Origin: Tolypothrix sp. PCC 7712
GTDB taxonomy: Bacteria > Cyanobacteriota > Cyanobacteriia > Cyanobacteriales > Nostocaceae
Direction of reading: 5' to 3'
NCBI RefSeq assembly: GCF_025860405.1
Contig: NZ_CP063787.1
Location: 124,001 to 188,000, forward strand
DNA length: 64,000 nucleotides
Shown: positions 27,912 to 35,530 of the stretch, in pieces
Numbering within the stretch: the stretch's first letter is position 1
How the letters are laid out: the number at the start of each line of letters is the position of its first letter
Notes under the pieces: model-generated
Told to the model about the DNA's origin: nothing
The model's database searches: none
The model's input: only the letters and a program-made list of their open reading frames with translations
Made by a program: the position numbers and the translations under genes

Positions 27912-28060
27912 TCGATTACTTATCGATTACTTTATTAAACGTATCATCATTTTATCGATTAATCGATAAAGCGACTATACGACATATTAATCGCTTTCTA
28001 GATTTTTAGTGATTTTTCTGATGATTAATCGACTTGCCGATTAATCGATAAAGCGATATA
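27912..28060. promoter_or_regulatory. Cluster of palindromic TCGATTA operator boxes
   Basis: A perfect 18-bp palindrome TTATCGATTAATCGATAA lies at 27952-27969. A near copy CGATTAATCGATAA is at 28038-28051, with further TCGATTA or GATTAATCGA boxes around 27912, 27922 and 28022. The palindrome is followed by AAGCGA in both main copies. They fill the divergent region beside the XRE gene and are inferred to be its binding sites. Confidence 0.7.
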
Positions 28061-28416
28061 TTTAGTTAAGTATTAGGGTAACGGATAGCAAACTGCCCGC
28101 ACCCGAACGCTAAAAGGGGAAAGCAAACAGCACTACAGAACTATGACAACTGAACTAAACAATACACCCTGAGGTAACAGAGGCAGTGGATAGTCAAAGC
28201 GGCTTCTGGTAGATAAGGGTTGAGGAAAGTTCTGAATAAGAATTACCAAAAAGCAGGACAAGGGTTAACATTCAACGTTTTCAAAGCCTTATACGTCTAC
28301 TAAAACCATTTGTCTTCTGTGGTAATGCTCAAACGTCACTGACTTTGAGCAACAAATACAAAGCTACGCTTAATTAATGGGAAAGTCTTGTGCTTTCAGC
28401 ACAACACACTCAAAAC

Positions 28417-28457
28417 AAAGGCGATCGCCCAACCTGGAAAGTTTGCGATCGCCTTTT
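28417..28457 (+). promoter_or_regulatory. Leader hairpin, possible attenuator
   Basis: AAAGGCGATCGC and GCGATCGCCTTT pair perfectly over 12 bp with a 16-nt loop, followed by a short T run. The hairpin ends about 27 nt before the ATG of the 28484 gene and looks like an intrinsic terminator placed in a leader. HIP1 sites form the stem, so chance pairing of HIP1 palindromes is an alternative. Confidence 0.4.
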
Positions 28458-28483
28458 ATCCAAATTTACTGGAGATTTTCATT

Positions 28484-29185
28484 ATGACCCATACAACGCA
28501 TACACAGCAAGCAATTTTTGCTTCTTTTGCTGTTGACGAACAAGCTCTAGCTCAAGCCCAACTAGAGCAGCACATCACACAACAGGGTGAAGTTGTAGCA
28601 ACCGAAGAATTCACAGTTATCGAAATCAGCTGCTACGACTACGAAATTTACGTTGGCGACAAACTGATAGCCAGCATTACATATGACCACGACGAATTCG
28701 TAACCCAACGCTGGGTAGTCTTGGTGAACTCAACCGAACAACATCGTGCAAACAGCTGGGCCAAGTGCCACAACCACATTGTTTGGCACCACAAGCAAGG
28801 CACACTGCCTGTACAAAAGCAAAAAGTTCCAGCCAATACTACGGGTAACGAAGTCATGGCACAAATTGCCTTGGAATGTGAGAAATTTGGCTTTGAACTC
28901 CTTGATGACGGTATCTATAACAACGACAAAAAGCTAGGCTCGGCAGGATGCACTGATGGTCGCTGGTGGGTCAACAGAGCGTCATCAGAACATCAGCAGC
29001 AAGTACCCTGTGATTCTGCATTCGATGCCGTGTGGTCATTGTCGATGGTTGAAGTATTGCCTGGGTTAGAAACAAAGTCTTGTGAGGAGTTGCTAGATAA
29101 ACCATTTGATCAACTGACAACTGAGGAATGGAAGCGGCTTATGGAGTACAAGCCACTTCCAGAAAGTATGGTGTTAATCGCGTAG
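28484..29185 (+). CDS. Hypothetical plasmid-type protein (233 residues)
   Basis: The ATG at 28484 follows GGAG. The protein starts with a Thr/His/Gln-rich stretch (MTHTTHTQQA), then a Gln/Ala helix and a beta region with Trp (VTQRWVVLVN, GRWWVNRAS). The C-terminus is acidic-helical (SCEELLDKPFDQLTTEEWKRLMEY). No domain recognised. It is probably controlled by the XRE operators and the leader hairpin upstream. Confidence 0.65.
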   Translation: MTHTTHTQQAIFASFAVDEQALAQAQLEQHITQQGEVVATEEFTVIEISCYDYEIYVGDKLIASITYDHDEFVTQRWVVLVNSTEQHRANSWAKCHNHIVWHHKQGTLPVQKQKVPANTTGNEVMAQIALECEKFGFELLDDGIYNNDKKLGSAGCTDGRWWVNRASSEHQQQVPCDSAFDAVWSLSMVEVLPGLETKSCEELLDKPFDQLTTEEWKRLMEYKPLPESMVLIA

Positions 29186-29198
29186 TTTAAGAGAGAAT

Positions 29199-29223
29199 AT
29201 GGTGGGCACAATGCGCCCACCAT
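29199..29223 (+). terminator. Hairpin after the 28484 gene
   Basis: ATGGTGGGC and GCCCACCAT form a 9-bp perfect stem with a 7-nt loop just after the stop codon. No T run follows, so it may stabilise the mRNA end rather than terminate by itself. Confidence 0.4.
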
Positions 29224-29426
29224 CTCAATATCAGCATAATAAGCCGGACGTGAGAAGTCTTATTAGATTCATTCAAAAGAGTTAATCATTAAAAAAGTTT
29301 GGGTTTAAATCAAGGAACAGCGCTGAATCAATTTCAATAAGATGAAAATTGACCGCGCTCAAAATTAATTCAATTAGCAAAATCAACTGCAAATATCCAC
29401 TTAATTATTAGGAATTGAAAAACCTG

Positions 29427-29696
29427 ATGGATATTAAGACTATTGCTGTCACCTATCACAGAAAATTTAACTTAGGTGATTATGAATCGTTGGAATTGGG
29501 TTGCTCTTTATGGGCACAAATCGACCCAGAAGAAGATGCAGAAGGTGTCACGCAATTTTTATATCAACAAGCTAAGGCTTCTGTTAAAGAAGCTGCCAGG
29601 CCTGTAATTCAAGACTCAATTCATCAGATGAATAAAGCCCGAATGCAACGACAATCAACTAAAAACCAAACTGAAACTGAACTGGATGATTTCTAA
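29427..29696 (+). CDS. Small conserved-type hypothetical protein
   Basis: 89 residues from the ATG at 29427 (MDIKTIAVTYHRKFNLGDYES); a TTG at 29415 is the alternative. The pattern of an N-terminal beta sheet (TYHRKFNLGDYESLELGCSLWA), an acidic loop (DPEEDAEG) and a helix recurs in small proteins of cyanobacterial plasmids and phage-like islands, as far as I remember. It is separated by 2 bp from the next gene, so the two form an operon. The function is unknown. Confidence 0.6.
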   Translation: MDIKTIAVTYHRKFNLGDYESLELGCSLWAQIDPEEDAEGVTQFLYQQAKASVKEAARPVIQDSIHQMNKARMQRQSTKNQTETELDDF

Positions 29697-29698
29697 TT

Positions 29699-30556
29699 AT
29701 GGCTGAAATAAAACTCGGATTAGGTAATCCACCACAGCCAATTTACATGTACGTGAAGAAATTAGAGGTTGATGGTCGGATTTATGCTTGGTATAACTGT
29801 GAAATTGAACAAGACAAAAAGATTCCTGTCAGCCAAAGAGCATTAACAGGTTATATTTTGGAGCTAAGATTGACAGATAAAGATTTCAAAGGCAAGGATA
29901 ATCTAAAATTAGATATTGTTGTCCAAGCTGATGAAATTTATATCGTCCGCAGTGGGATTGAAACAAACTTTGCTAAATCATTCTTGTTAGCTGCATCTGT
30001 TGTGAAAGATTTTACTCAGCCTATAATAATTGTTGCTACTCCAGGTGATGAAAATTCAGTATTCTGCAATCTCTATAATGCTTTGACTAAAACTAAAATT
30101 CGTCGAGAATGGAATCCAAATGCTGATTGGGCAATAATGATTCGTGATGTTCAATCGAAGTTAACTCCAAGTTCAGATTCAGTCGATTATGTTCCATCTA
30201 TTGCACAACCCCAAGCAACTTCAAAGCAGACTGGGGTAACATCTTCACTACATCCTCAAGATTTACGAGTAAAGCAAATTCGGACTTTATTAAATTATCC
30301 GCTTGATTTAATCAAGGAATGGTTACGTTTTCAAGATGCTAGTAGTCCCAGTGAGCTTCATCACAGTAAAGTTGATGAACTTGTGAAAACCATGTGTATT
30401 GCTTGGGCATCAGATAAGTTTGACCACCCCAATCATGCTGCTAATTCATATCAGAAACACGTTGTTAATGTTGTAGCTGATGGTGTGGATGAAGTACAAG
30501 CAATTAAGGAATGGATGCAGCAAGTGCAAAAGCAGACTTTTGCACAGATGGTATAA
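29699..30556 (+). CDS. Hypothetical protein (285 residues)
   Basis: Not recognised. The N-terminal 150 residues look beta-rich (IYMYVKKLEVDGRIYAWYNCEIE, LKLDIVVQADEIYIVRSGIE). The C-terminal 90 residues are helical with an LRVKQIRTLLNYPLDLIKEWL motif and a possible basic surface. It directly follows the 29427 gene and precedes a small DUF4351-like protein. Confidence 0.6.
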   Translation: MAEIKLGLGNPPQPIYMYVKKLEVDGRIYAWYNCEIEQDKKIPVSQRALTGYILELRLTDKDFKGKDNLKLDIVVQADEIYIVRSGIETNFAKSFLLAASVVKDFTQPIIIVATPGDENSVFCNLYNALTKTKIRREWNPNADWAIMIRDVQSKLTPSSDSVDYVPSIAQPQATSKQTGVTSSLHPQDLRVKQIRTLLNYPLDLIKEWLRFQDASSPSELHHSKVDELVKTMCIAWASDKFDHPNHAANSYQKHVVNVVADGVDEVQAIKEWMQQVQKQTFAQMV

Positions 30557-30577
30557 GAAGATGATCAGGAGTTAATC

Positions 30578-30808
30578 ATGAACTTGTCACAAGCATATCA
30601 ACAATGGGAAGAAACTACAAAACAGCAGGCAAGACTGGAGGAACGACGCGAAGTTGTAGAAAATTTGCTTAAAGTAAGATTTGGTTCAGTAGATGAAGAA
30701 CTGTCAAGAGTTATTGATAGTTTGTTACAGCTACAACCAGAAGAATTTACGCCTCTATGCTTTCAATTAACTCGTGAAGAATTGTTGGCAAGATTCGCTA
30801 CAAATTGA
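30578..30808 (+). CDS. DUF4351-like C-terminal domain as a small protein
   Basis: 76 residues, largely an Arg/Glu-rich coil (EERREVVENLLKVRFGSVDEELSRVIDSLLQLQPEEF) ending in a short conserved-looking LTREELLARF. This is the layout of the C-terminal DUF4351-type domain of Rpn/PD-(D/E)XK transposase-like proteins, here standing alone without the nuclease domain. It may regulate or may be a remnant. Confidence 0.5.
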   Translation: MNLSQAYQQWEETTKQQARLEERREVVENLLKVRFGSVDEELSRVIDSLLQLQPEEFTPLCFQLTREELLARFATN

Positions 30809-30857
30809 GAGCAATCTCAAAACATAGTTACCAAATTACAACAATTTATTAATTACA

Positions 30858-30884
30858 AAGCGCTTTGTTAATCACAGAGCGCTT
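30858..30884 (+). terminator. Terminator-like hairpin
   Basis: AAGCGCTTTGT and ACAGAGCGCTT pair over 11 bp (one G-U) with a 5-nt loop, followed by CTTTATATT. It closes the 29427-30808 operon. Confidence 0.55.
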
Positions 30885-30904
30885 CTTTATATTCTCCGAA
30901 AATC

Positions 30905-31135
30905 ATGAATGAACAAACTCTAGATAAAGCACTGTACTTAGACAGCAGAACCAGAGAATCTGTGCATGAAGAATTGGAGAAAATACTCAATTCATTGGTA
31001 GATTTTCAAGAGCAAAACCCAGGAGTTTATCAATTCTTATGCGATAACAAAAGGGATTTGAGTTTGGCAGATGCAATACAGGCACTTGCACAAACCTTGG
31101 AAGTTTTAAACCCAAATCAAGACATATTTGGGTGA
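30905..31135 (+). CDS. Hypothetical small acidic helical protein
   Basis: 76 residues (MNEQTLDKALYLDSRTRES...), helical and acidic, resembling small regulators or antitoxins in size but with no recognisable motif. It lies just after the hairpin and may have its own promoter. Confidence 0.5.
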   Translation: MNEQTLDKALYLDSRTRESVHEELEKILNSLVDFQEQNPGVYQFLCDNKRDLSLADAIQALAQTLEVLNPNQDIFG

Positions 31136-31218
31136 TGCACTGCATTATCTGGGTAAGGCGATGGGGCGATGGCTTGTCTTGAGCCGTTTGTTGAGGTCAA
31201 GCTAGACAAAGCAAAAAA

Positions 31219-31593
31219 CTAGGCACTCAGTGATTCTGGCTTTGTATCCGCTATTTCCAAAACCCGATGCAACCAGTTTTGGGTCTTTTTCTGTGCGACC
31301 CGCTTTTGTTCAGCATCAGACCACATCTCGTTCCAATGGAATAACCAATTACTCATTAAACGCGCTAAATCAACTAACTCACAAGCCCTGTCAATGTCAT
31401 CGGCTTTCACCATGTCAGGCACAGTCCACTCTATAAAGTAACGACTTTCTTTTACCAGATTTAGCATCAAATCCTTCGATGACTCCCCAGCCCATAAAGA
31501 ATGAATTTGCGATAAGTGATTTGCCAAGTGATGCAGGCGAGTGGAAACATCATCTTGGATAAAAATTTGCTGTTGTGGTGTCATTTCAATCAT
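31219..31593 (-). CDS. Hypothetical helical protein
   Basis: 124 residues, all-helical with many Trp and His (LHHLANHLSQIHSLW, LMSNWLFHWNEMW). It starts inside the stop of the DUF5674 gene (ATGA), so it is coupled to it. No family recognised. A helical bundle partner of the DUF5674 protein is plausible. Confidence 0.6.
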   Translation of the reverse strand: MIEMTPQQQIFIQDDVSTRLHHLANHLSQIHSLWAGESSKDLMLNLVKESRYFIEWTVPDMVKADDIDRACELVDLARLMSNWLFHWNEMWSDAEQKRVAQKKTQNWLHRVLEIADTKPESLSA

Positions 31594-31922
31594 AAGTTTC
31601 CCAAGAACTCAATAATGATTTGAGCAACTCTTTCTCTAATATTAGAGTCTAAAATTTCCATTGACCGATTTTGGCGAGGACGCAGATTAACCATAGATTC
31701 GCATATAATCCTCCCAGTCACTGGCATGAAACTAGCAGCCCAAATATCCTGCTGTCTACTACCATCATCCAACAGCACTTGTTCACAATCAACGTGTAGC
31801 TCACCGCCGCCAACTAATACTCTACGCTCAATATCTACTGCTGTTTTAATGTAGAACTTGTGCTGTTCTAACATTTGTTCAAGTTGCTCACTTGTAGCGC
31901 GATTGCGTAACAAAAGAATCAT
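31590..31922 (-). CDS. DUF5674 family protein
   Basis: 110 residues from the ATG at 31922 (MILLLRNRATSEQLEQML). The conserved core is KTAVDIERRVLVGGGELHVDCEQVLLDDGSRQQDIWAASF, then SMVNLRPRQNRSMEI, characteristic of the DUF5674 family of unknown function found with small plasmid genes. The GTG at 31934 is an alternative start. It is flanked by a ribbon-helix-helix-like gene and a helical protein gene on the same strand, which resembles a toxin-antitoxin layout; this is inference. Confidence 0.85.
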   Translation of the reverse strand: MILLLRNRATSEQLEQMLEQHKFYIKTAVDIERRVLVGGGELHVDCEQVLLDDGSRQQDIWAASFMPVTGRIICESMVNLRPRQNRSMEILDSNIRERVAQIIIEFLGNL

Positions 31923-31946
31923 TCTCTTGAACACCCCTGTATGTTA

Positions 31947-32222
31947 TCAAAGCTCATGGTCAGAGCGCTCGCTTTTTTGTAGCCAGCTTAAAATAGTTAG
32001 CGCTAACTCCCAAGATTTCTCTCTATCCCAATGAGGCAGATGATTGAGGATACGTCCAGTAATTAATTCTGGGCTTTCTAAATCTCCGCTGCGAGCCGCA
32101 ACCGCATCTTTAATCAATCTTCCCAGTGTAGCAGCTTGATTCCCCTGGTAATCAGGTTGTCTTTTAATTTCATCAATTATCCAGTCGGGAACTGTGATAG
32201 TTTTATATCCTGGCTTTGGCAT
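31947..32222 (-). CDS. Ribbon-helix-helix-like small DNA-binding protein
   Basis: 91 residues starting MPKPGYKTITVPDWIIDEIK, a short beta strand then helix as in antitoxin-type RHH proteins. Its own upstream DNA holds a repeated TACGG box that could be its operator. It is the first gene of the three-gene minus-strand unit with DUF5674. The fold is inferred from sequence layout. Confidence 0.55.
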   Translation of the reverse strand: MPKPGYKTITVPDWIIDEIKRQPDYQGNQAATLGRLIKDAVAARSGDLESPELITGRILNHLPHWDREKSWELALTILSWLQKSERSDHEL

Positions 32223-32247
32223 ACATAACAGAGAAATAGTTTTCTGA

Positions 32248-32303
32248 TAGTACGGCAAATTACGTTATAGTTACAAATTTTGTACGGTATAGTACGGTAA
32301 ATA
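32248..32303. promoter_or_regulatory. Repeated TACGG operator boxes
   Basis: TACGGCAAAT (32251), TACGGTAT (32283) and TACGGTAAAT (32293) recur as direct repeats just upstream of the RHH-like gene and before the divergent 32350 gene. The spacing suggests a dimeric repressor bound at several turns. Binding by the RHH-like protein is inferred. Confidence 0.5.
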
Positions 32304-32349
32304 AGAGGATCATCCCACAAAGCTTCACAAATAGTAGGAGCAATTGTCT

Positions 32350-32559
32350 ATGGTAACTATTAGTATTAATCCCATACATCCTAAAGATTTTAAAAAGATT
32401 CATAAGTTTTCGATTTACCAAATGAGCAAATTGTCAGGGTATTCAGTTGAAACATTAAAAAACTGGTTAGCTGATGAAAATAGTTCTAGATTTGTAGAAC
32501 CTAAGCCATATGTACTGAACCACTTCGGAGCTATCCATAAAATATTAGCTTTAGCTTAG
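32350..32559 (+). CDS. Small HTH protein
   Basis: 69 residues from the ATG at 32350 (MVTISINPIHPKDFKKIHKF); a TTG six bases upstream is less likely. A helix-turn-helix-like segment IYQMSKLSGYSVETLKNWLADE lies at about 24-45. A perfect terminator follows the gene. Such small regulators are common on cyanobacterial plasmids. It is divergent from the RHH-like gene. Confidence 0.6.
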   Translation: MVTISINPIHPKDFKKIHKFSIYQMSKLSGYSVETLKNWLADENSSRFVEPKPYVLNHFGAIHKILALA

Positions 32560-32595
32560 TGTTGGAGAAACACAAAGAGGTTACACAAACACTAC

Positions 32596-32616
32596 CCGCA
32601 ATATTGCGGTTTTTTT
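32596..32616 (+). terminator. Intrinsic terminator
   Basis: CCGCAATATTGCGG is a perfect palindrome forming a stem with at most a very small loop, followed by TTTTTTT. It ends the 32350 transcript and isolates it from the cassette beginning at 32693. Confidence 0.85.
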
Positions 32617-32631
32617 ATGATTGATATCAGC

Positions 32632-32676
32632 ACTTCCGGAAATGAATCGGAAGTTCATCGGAAGTCAATCGGAAGT
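32632..32676 (+). repeat. 11-bp iterons ending CGGAAGT
   Basis: CGGAAGT occurs at 32648, 32659 and 32670, an exact 11-bp period (one DNA turn), with an inverted ACTTCCGG at 32632. The units read GAATCGGAAGT, TCATCGGAAGT and CAATCGGAAGT. Closely related 11-bp units occur at 39280-39320. The repeats lie between a terminator and a GGAGGG-TTG start, so they are probably non-coding. A Rep, Par or regulator binding site is inferred. Confidence 0.65.
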
Positions 32677-32692
32677 GAAAGGAGGGAAAGTA

Positions 32693-32992
32693 TTGCAACT
32701 GAAAGGTTCTTGCTCTGTTGAAGAAGTTCTCACAAGACAACAAGCAGCTCTGAGATTGAAACCACAAATTAGTGAAAGGCAGTTAAGAACATATCTAGAT
32801 TTAGCTTCTTTATATCTCCCAAGTTTTGCTGATTTTAGAGATGAAGAGAATGGTGGATTAAATCGCCATGTCAAATTGACTAATTGGCATCTACCAGTTC
32901 TGCAACAAATTAGGACTTGCGTTTTACTTAAGGGTTTAATCAAAACCGCAGTCGAGTTAAAACAACACCCAGAAAAATTTACAGGAGTTTAG
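32693..32992 (+). CDS. HTH-like protein of the membrane-protein cassette
   Basis: 99 residues from a TTG at 32693 preceded by GGAGGG at 6-7 nt. I prefer this to the upstream ATGs, which would translate the iterons. The segment EVLTRQQAALRLKPQISERQLRTYLDLASLYLPSF is HTH-like, and the rest is helical. It may bind the adjacent iterons. The stop is followed after 3 bp by the next ATG, so the two are co-transcribed. Family not recognised. Confidence 0.6.
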   Translation: MQLKGSCSVEEVLTRQQAALRLKPQISERQLRTYLDLASLYLPSFADFRDEENGGLNRHVKLTNWHLPVLQQIRTCVLLKGLIKTAVELKQHPEKFTGV

Positions 32993-32995
32993 ATA

Positions 32996-33565
32996 ATGAC
33001 TATCAAAGAATATGCAGAATCTATTGGTATAAAGCCGGGTAAGTTAGTTGACGAGTTCCGCAAAAATTTCCCAGGCCAAACTTGGACAATCAATTCCTCA
33101 CTCCCCGAAGAATTTCTGGCTGCTCATTCAAAAGTCAAACAAGACCAAAAGCCGGACTCGCAACCATTCAATGGCATGGGAGAAGCCACAATTACAAAGG
33201 CTGACGAGGCAATTCAACAAGCGTCATACAAGCTAACAGCAGCAGATAAACAGACGATATCAGGAGCGATCGCCGTTCAAAACGAACAATCGAAAATATT
33301 GGGGGCTTCCACTGGGGTAACAGGCGCATTGTTGTTCATGGAATCCTTGATTGCAGCTAAAGGAACTGTGCTAGACGCTTTTGCGGAGCAATCTCTGCTT
33401 GAAGTTGACAATCAAATAGCGGAGATTGATCAGAGCTTAATTAACCTAGCCGAAGAAGCCTCAACAAGATTGGGGGAGTCCATTCGCAAAAAGGAACAAC
33501 TCAAACAGCGACTGAACCTTTTGAGAGAACGAGTCAGCTCAATGGGGACACAGATTCGCTTCTAG
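32996..33565 (+). CDS. Hypothetical protein with small N-terminal helical domain and coiled coil
   Basis: 189 residues. Residues 1-45 (MTIKEYAESIGIKPGKLVDEF...LPEEFLAAH) resemble the small helical IF2_N-type fold used for protein or DNA contacts. The middle is polar with many Gln. The C-terminal third is a Glu/Lys/Arg coiled coil. The reading frame that overlaps the end of this gene continues open into the next gene, see findings. Part of a transfer-like cassette. Confidence 0.55.
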   Translation: MTIKEYAESIGIKPGKLVDEFRKNFPGQTWTINSSLPEEFLAAHSKVKQDQKPDSQPFNGMGEATITKADEAIQQASYKLTAADKQTISGAIAVQNEQSKILGASTGVTGALLFMESLIAAKGTVLDAFAEQSLLEVDNQIAEIDQSLINLAEEASTRLGESIRKKEQLKQRLNLLRERVSSMGTQIRF

Positions 33566-33678
33566 AAGCTTATTCAACAGTAGCACTTGCTCTACAACTC
33601 CATCAGGAGACTGTCGCTACTGTTGCTCAAATACAACTACTGCAAGAAATCTTGAAATCTCAAAGGAAAAAGACAGTT

Positions 33679-33852
33679 ATGGATATTCTCAGTACAAGTT
33701 TATTTGCCACTTCAGTTTTGGGTGCTTTGGGTGGTAGTAGCTATCTTGTAGGAAGTGCGATCGCTACTGGGGTACTTTCTGCTGGATTGCTCCCAGCTTT
33801 AGGAATAGTTGTTGGTGCAGGTTTTGCAATTTTGGGGCGTGTTTCAAAATGA
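33679..33852 (+). CDS. Small Gly-rich membrane protein
   Basis: 57 residues from the ATG at 33679 (ribosome binding site AAGGA). Almost all is hydrophobic with Gly (LFATSVLGALGGSSYLVGSAIATG...), giving two membrane helices, like small holin or pilus-type proteins. The frame is open for about 60 codons upstream (reading ETVATVAQIQLLQEILKSQ) with no ATG, so a longer or frameshifted product is possible. The end overlaps the next gene (ATGA). Confidence 0.55.
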   Translation: MDILSTSLFATSVLGALGGSSYLVGSAIATGVLSAGLLPALGIVVGAGFAILGRVSK

Positions 33853-34181
33853 CCCCCAAACTCGCACAAGCATTGGAGAAATTAGCAACCAGCCCAGTCA
33901 AGCTTGACCAAATAGCAATTACAAGACTTGAAAAAGAGTACGGTGCTTCTGTAACAGACATTCTGACTGAGCTGGAAGATTACGCAATCGTACATCAGGT
34001 GATCAACGACCAAATAACCAAGCCAAAAAACAAGCGATTAATTGCTATTGCGAATGGTTGTTTCTGGGCCGCCGCGATCGGGATTTCAACATTACTGGTA
34101 AAGCCCAATGTAACCATAGCTGCCATGACTTTAGGCTTTACTGCTGGCATATCAGCGAAATTGATCGGAGAGAAATCGTGA
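33849..34181 (+). CDS. Membrane protein of the cassette (110 residues)
   Basis: N-terminal 60 residues soluble and helical (LAQALEKLATSPVKLDQIAITRLEKEYG), then two hydrophobic helices (NGCFWAAAIGISTLLV, VTIAAMTLGFTAGISA). It overlaps both neighbours by 4 bases, a sign of strict coupled expression. No family recognised. Confidence 0.6.
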   Translation: MTPKLAQALEKLATSPVKLDQIAITRLEKEYGASVTDILTELEDYAIVHQVINDQITKPKNKRLIAIANGCFWAAAIGISTLLVKPNVTIAAMTLGFTAGISAKLIGEKS

Positions 34182-34585
34182 CTATTAGTGCTAATAAATA
34201 CCTTGGACAAGCAATACTCGGTTTTATAGGAATAGCTTTAATTGCATCACCCCTATTCCTCAAACTCCCATCCCAATTTCAATCATTTAACGCTGCCGCA
34301 CAAATTGAACAGAGTGAAGATGTAGAGCGCTCACGCATCGAGCAACGCCAGCTAACAGCCTTAAAGTTAGCCCAAACCCAAGTCATGCCCAATACTCAAA
34401 AACTGAAAATCCGGCAGTACATTGATAACCCAAAACGAGATCCACGCCCAGAAACTACAGGTTGGTTAGAGTCGGAAATGATTTATGTTTATGACTCTGC
34501 CGGTGCTTGCATAGGGCGGATATCTGCTCGGCAATGGCAATGGAAATATCACTACAAAAATGCTTGCACTGATGCACCAGGTTAG
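34178..34585 (+). CDS. Single-pass membrane protein, GTG start
   Basis: 135 residues from a GTG at 34178 that overlaps the previous stop (GTGA). One N-terminal membrane helix (AILGFIGIALIASPLFL) anchors a mostly polar domain outside or inside the membrane. The domain has Cys residues (GACIGRISARQWQWKYHYKNAC). No known family. Co-transcribed with its neighbours. Confidence 0.6.
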   Translation: MTISANKYLGQAILGFIGIALIASPLFLKLPSQFQSFNAAAQIEQSEDVERSRIEQRQLTALKLAQTQVMPNTQKLKIRQYIDNPKRDPRPETTGWLESEMIYVYDSAGACIGRISARQWQWKYHYKNACTDAPG

Positions 34586-34599
34586 GGGGTCTAAAAAAC

Positions 34600-35304
34600 A
34601 TGGATACTCAGAAAAATTCATCTTCTGAGCAAGCAACCGAAAAGCAGACTCAGAAAAGGAAGGGAGTTTCTGACTACATAGAAATCTTAGCTGGATGGAT
34701 TGTTGATATTATTTCCATCCCCGTGTCTTTCGTTTCCCATATCCTGGCACAGTTCGTTACCCCTGGTTCTGGCGGTACGAAAATCATCGGCGCACTCGGC
34801 TTTTTCATCGGCTCTTTACTTAGTACTGATGGCATTTGGCAGACGATGTTTGCTGGAACTCCTTTGTTTCCTTGGTTTGAGCAAAATTGGATTGGTTGGA
34901 TTGGGTGGTTAACACTGCCCTTCAACCCATTATTCTGGTTATCTTTTGGCATATCTGCGTTAGTCCAAGTAATGCAAGCTCGAACATTGCGTGGTAAACG
35001 CCCAGAAGAAGCGAAAACCGAGTTTGAATATTCCAAGCAGTTTACATTAGGCGGCAAACCCAGTGGCACCATTGACCTAACACAGGCATTGTGGCGGGAT
35101 TACAAGGTTGCTGGCATGAAAGAACGACACACAGGCGGTGCGGTTGCTTTGTTCTTTTGGATTTTTGACCTAACAACCACCTTCGTTGGACGCAACCCTT
35201 TCGCTTTCACCAATCCCAGTATTATTCTTGCCTGCCTTGTCTACAACTTAGGCTCAATGATGGCTGGTGAAATCGGCTACACCATCTGGAAATTAACCAA
35301 ATGA
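34600..35304 (+). CDS. Multi-pass membrane protein of the transfer-like cassette
   Basis: 234 residues. A charged cytoplasmic N-terminus (residues 1-24) is followed by about five hydrophobic segments (WIVDIISIPVSFVSHILAQFV, GALGFFIGSLLS, WLSFGISALVQVM, ALFFWIFDLTTTFV, SIILACLVYNLGSMMAGEIGY). No catalytic motif is seen. It sits directly upstream of the conjugation-type ATPase gene and likely forms part of the same envelope complex; this is inference. Confidence 0.65.
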   Translation: MDTQKNSSSEQATEKQTQKRKGVSDYIEILAGWIVDIISIPVSFVSHILAQFVTPGSGGTKIIGALGFFIGSLLSTDGIWQTMFAGTPLFPWFEQNWIGWIGWLTLPFNPLFWLSFGISALVQVMQARTLRGKRPEEAKTEFEYSKQFTLGGKPSGTIDLTQALWRDYKVAGMKERHTGGAVALFFWIFDLTTTFVGRNPFAFTNPSIILACLVYNLGSMMAGEIGYTIWKLTK

Positions 35305-35314
35305 AGAAGAATCC

Positions 35315-35530
35315 CGAAGTCAGAAGTCAGGAGTCAGAATGCAATTAGTGGGGGATTCAGACCCGCCACTAATTGTAGACCGCTAAATTTTTAATTTAGC
35401 GGGGGTCTTAAACCCACTTATTCAGACGCTCTCTACGAGACGCTGCGCGAACGAGGACTCGTTAACGCTACGCTATCCGCCAGTCGTACAGAATTCATAC
35501 TGAATTCTGACTCCTGACTCCTGAATTCTA
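35315..35530. repeat. MITE-like inverted repeat
   Basis: Bounded by GAAGTCAGAAGTCAGGAG and its approximate complement CTCCTGACTCCTGAATTC. Inside is a second palindromic stretch built on GACCGCTAAATTTTTAATTTAGCGGGGGTC. The same TCAGGAGTCAGAA boxes occur near 7350, 7560, 50800 and 50890, so it belongs to a dispersed repeat family. It separates the membrane protein gene from the ATPase gene. Confidence 0.55.
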
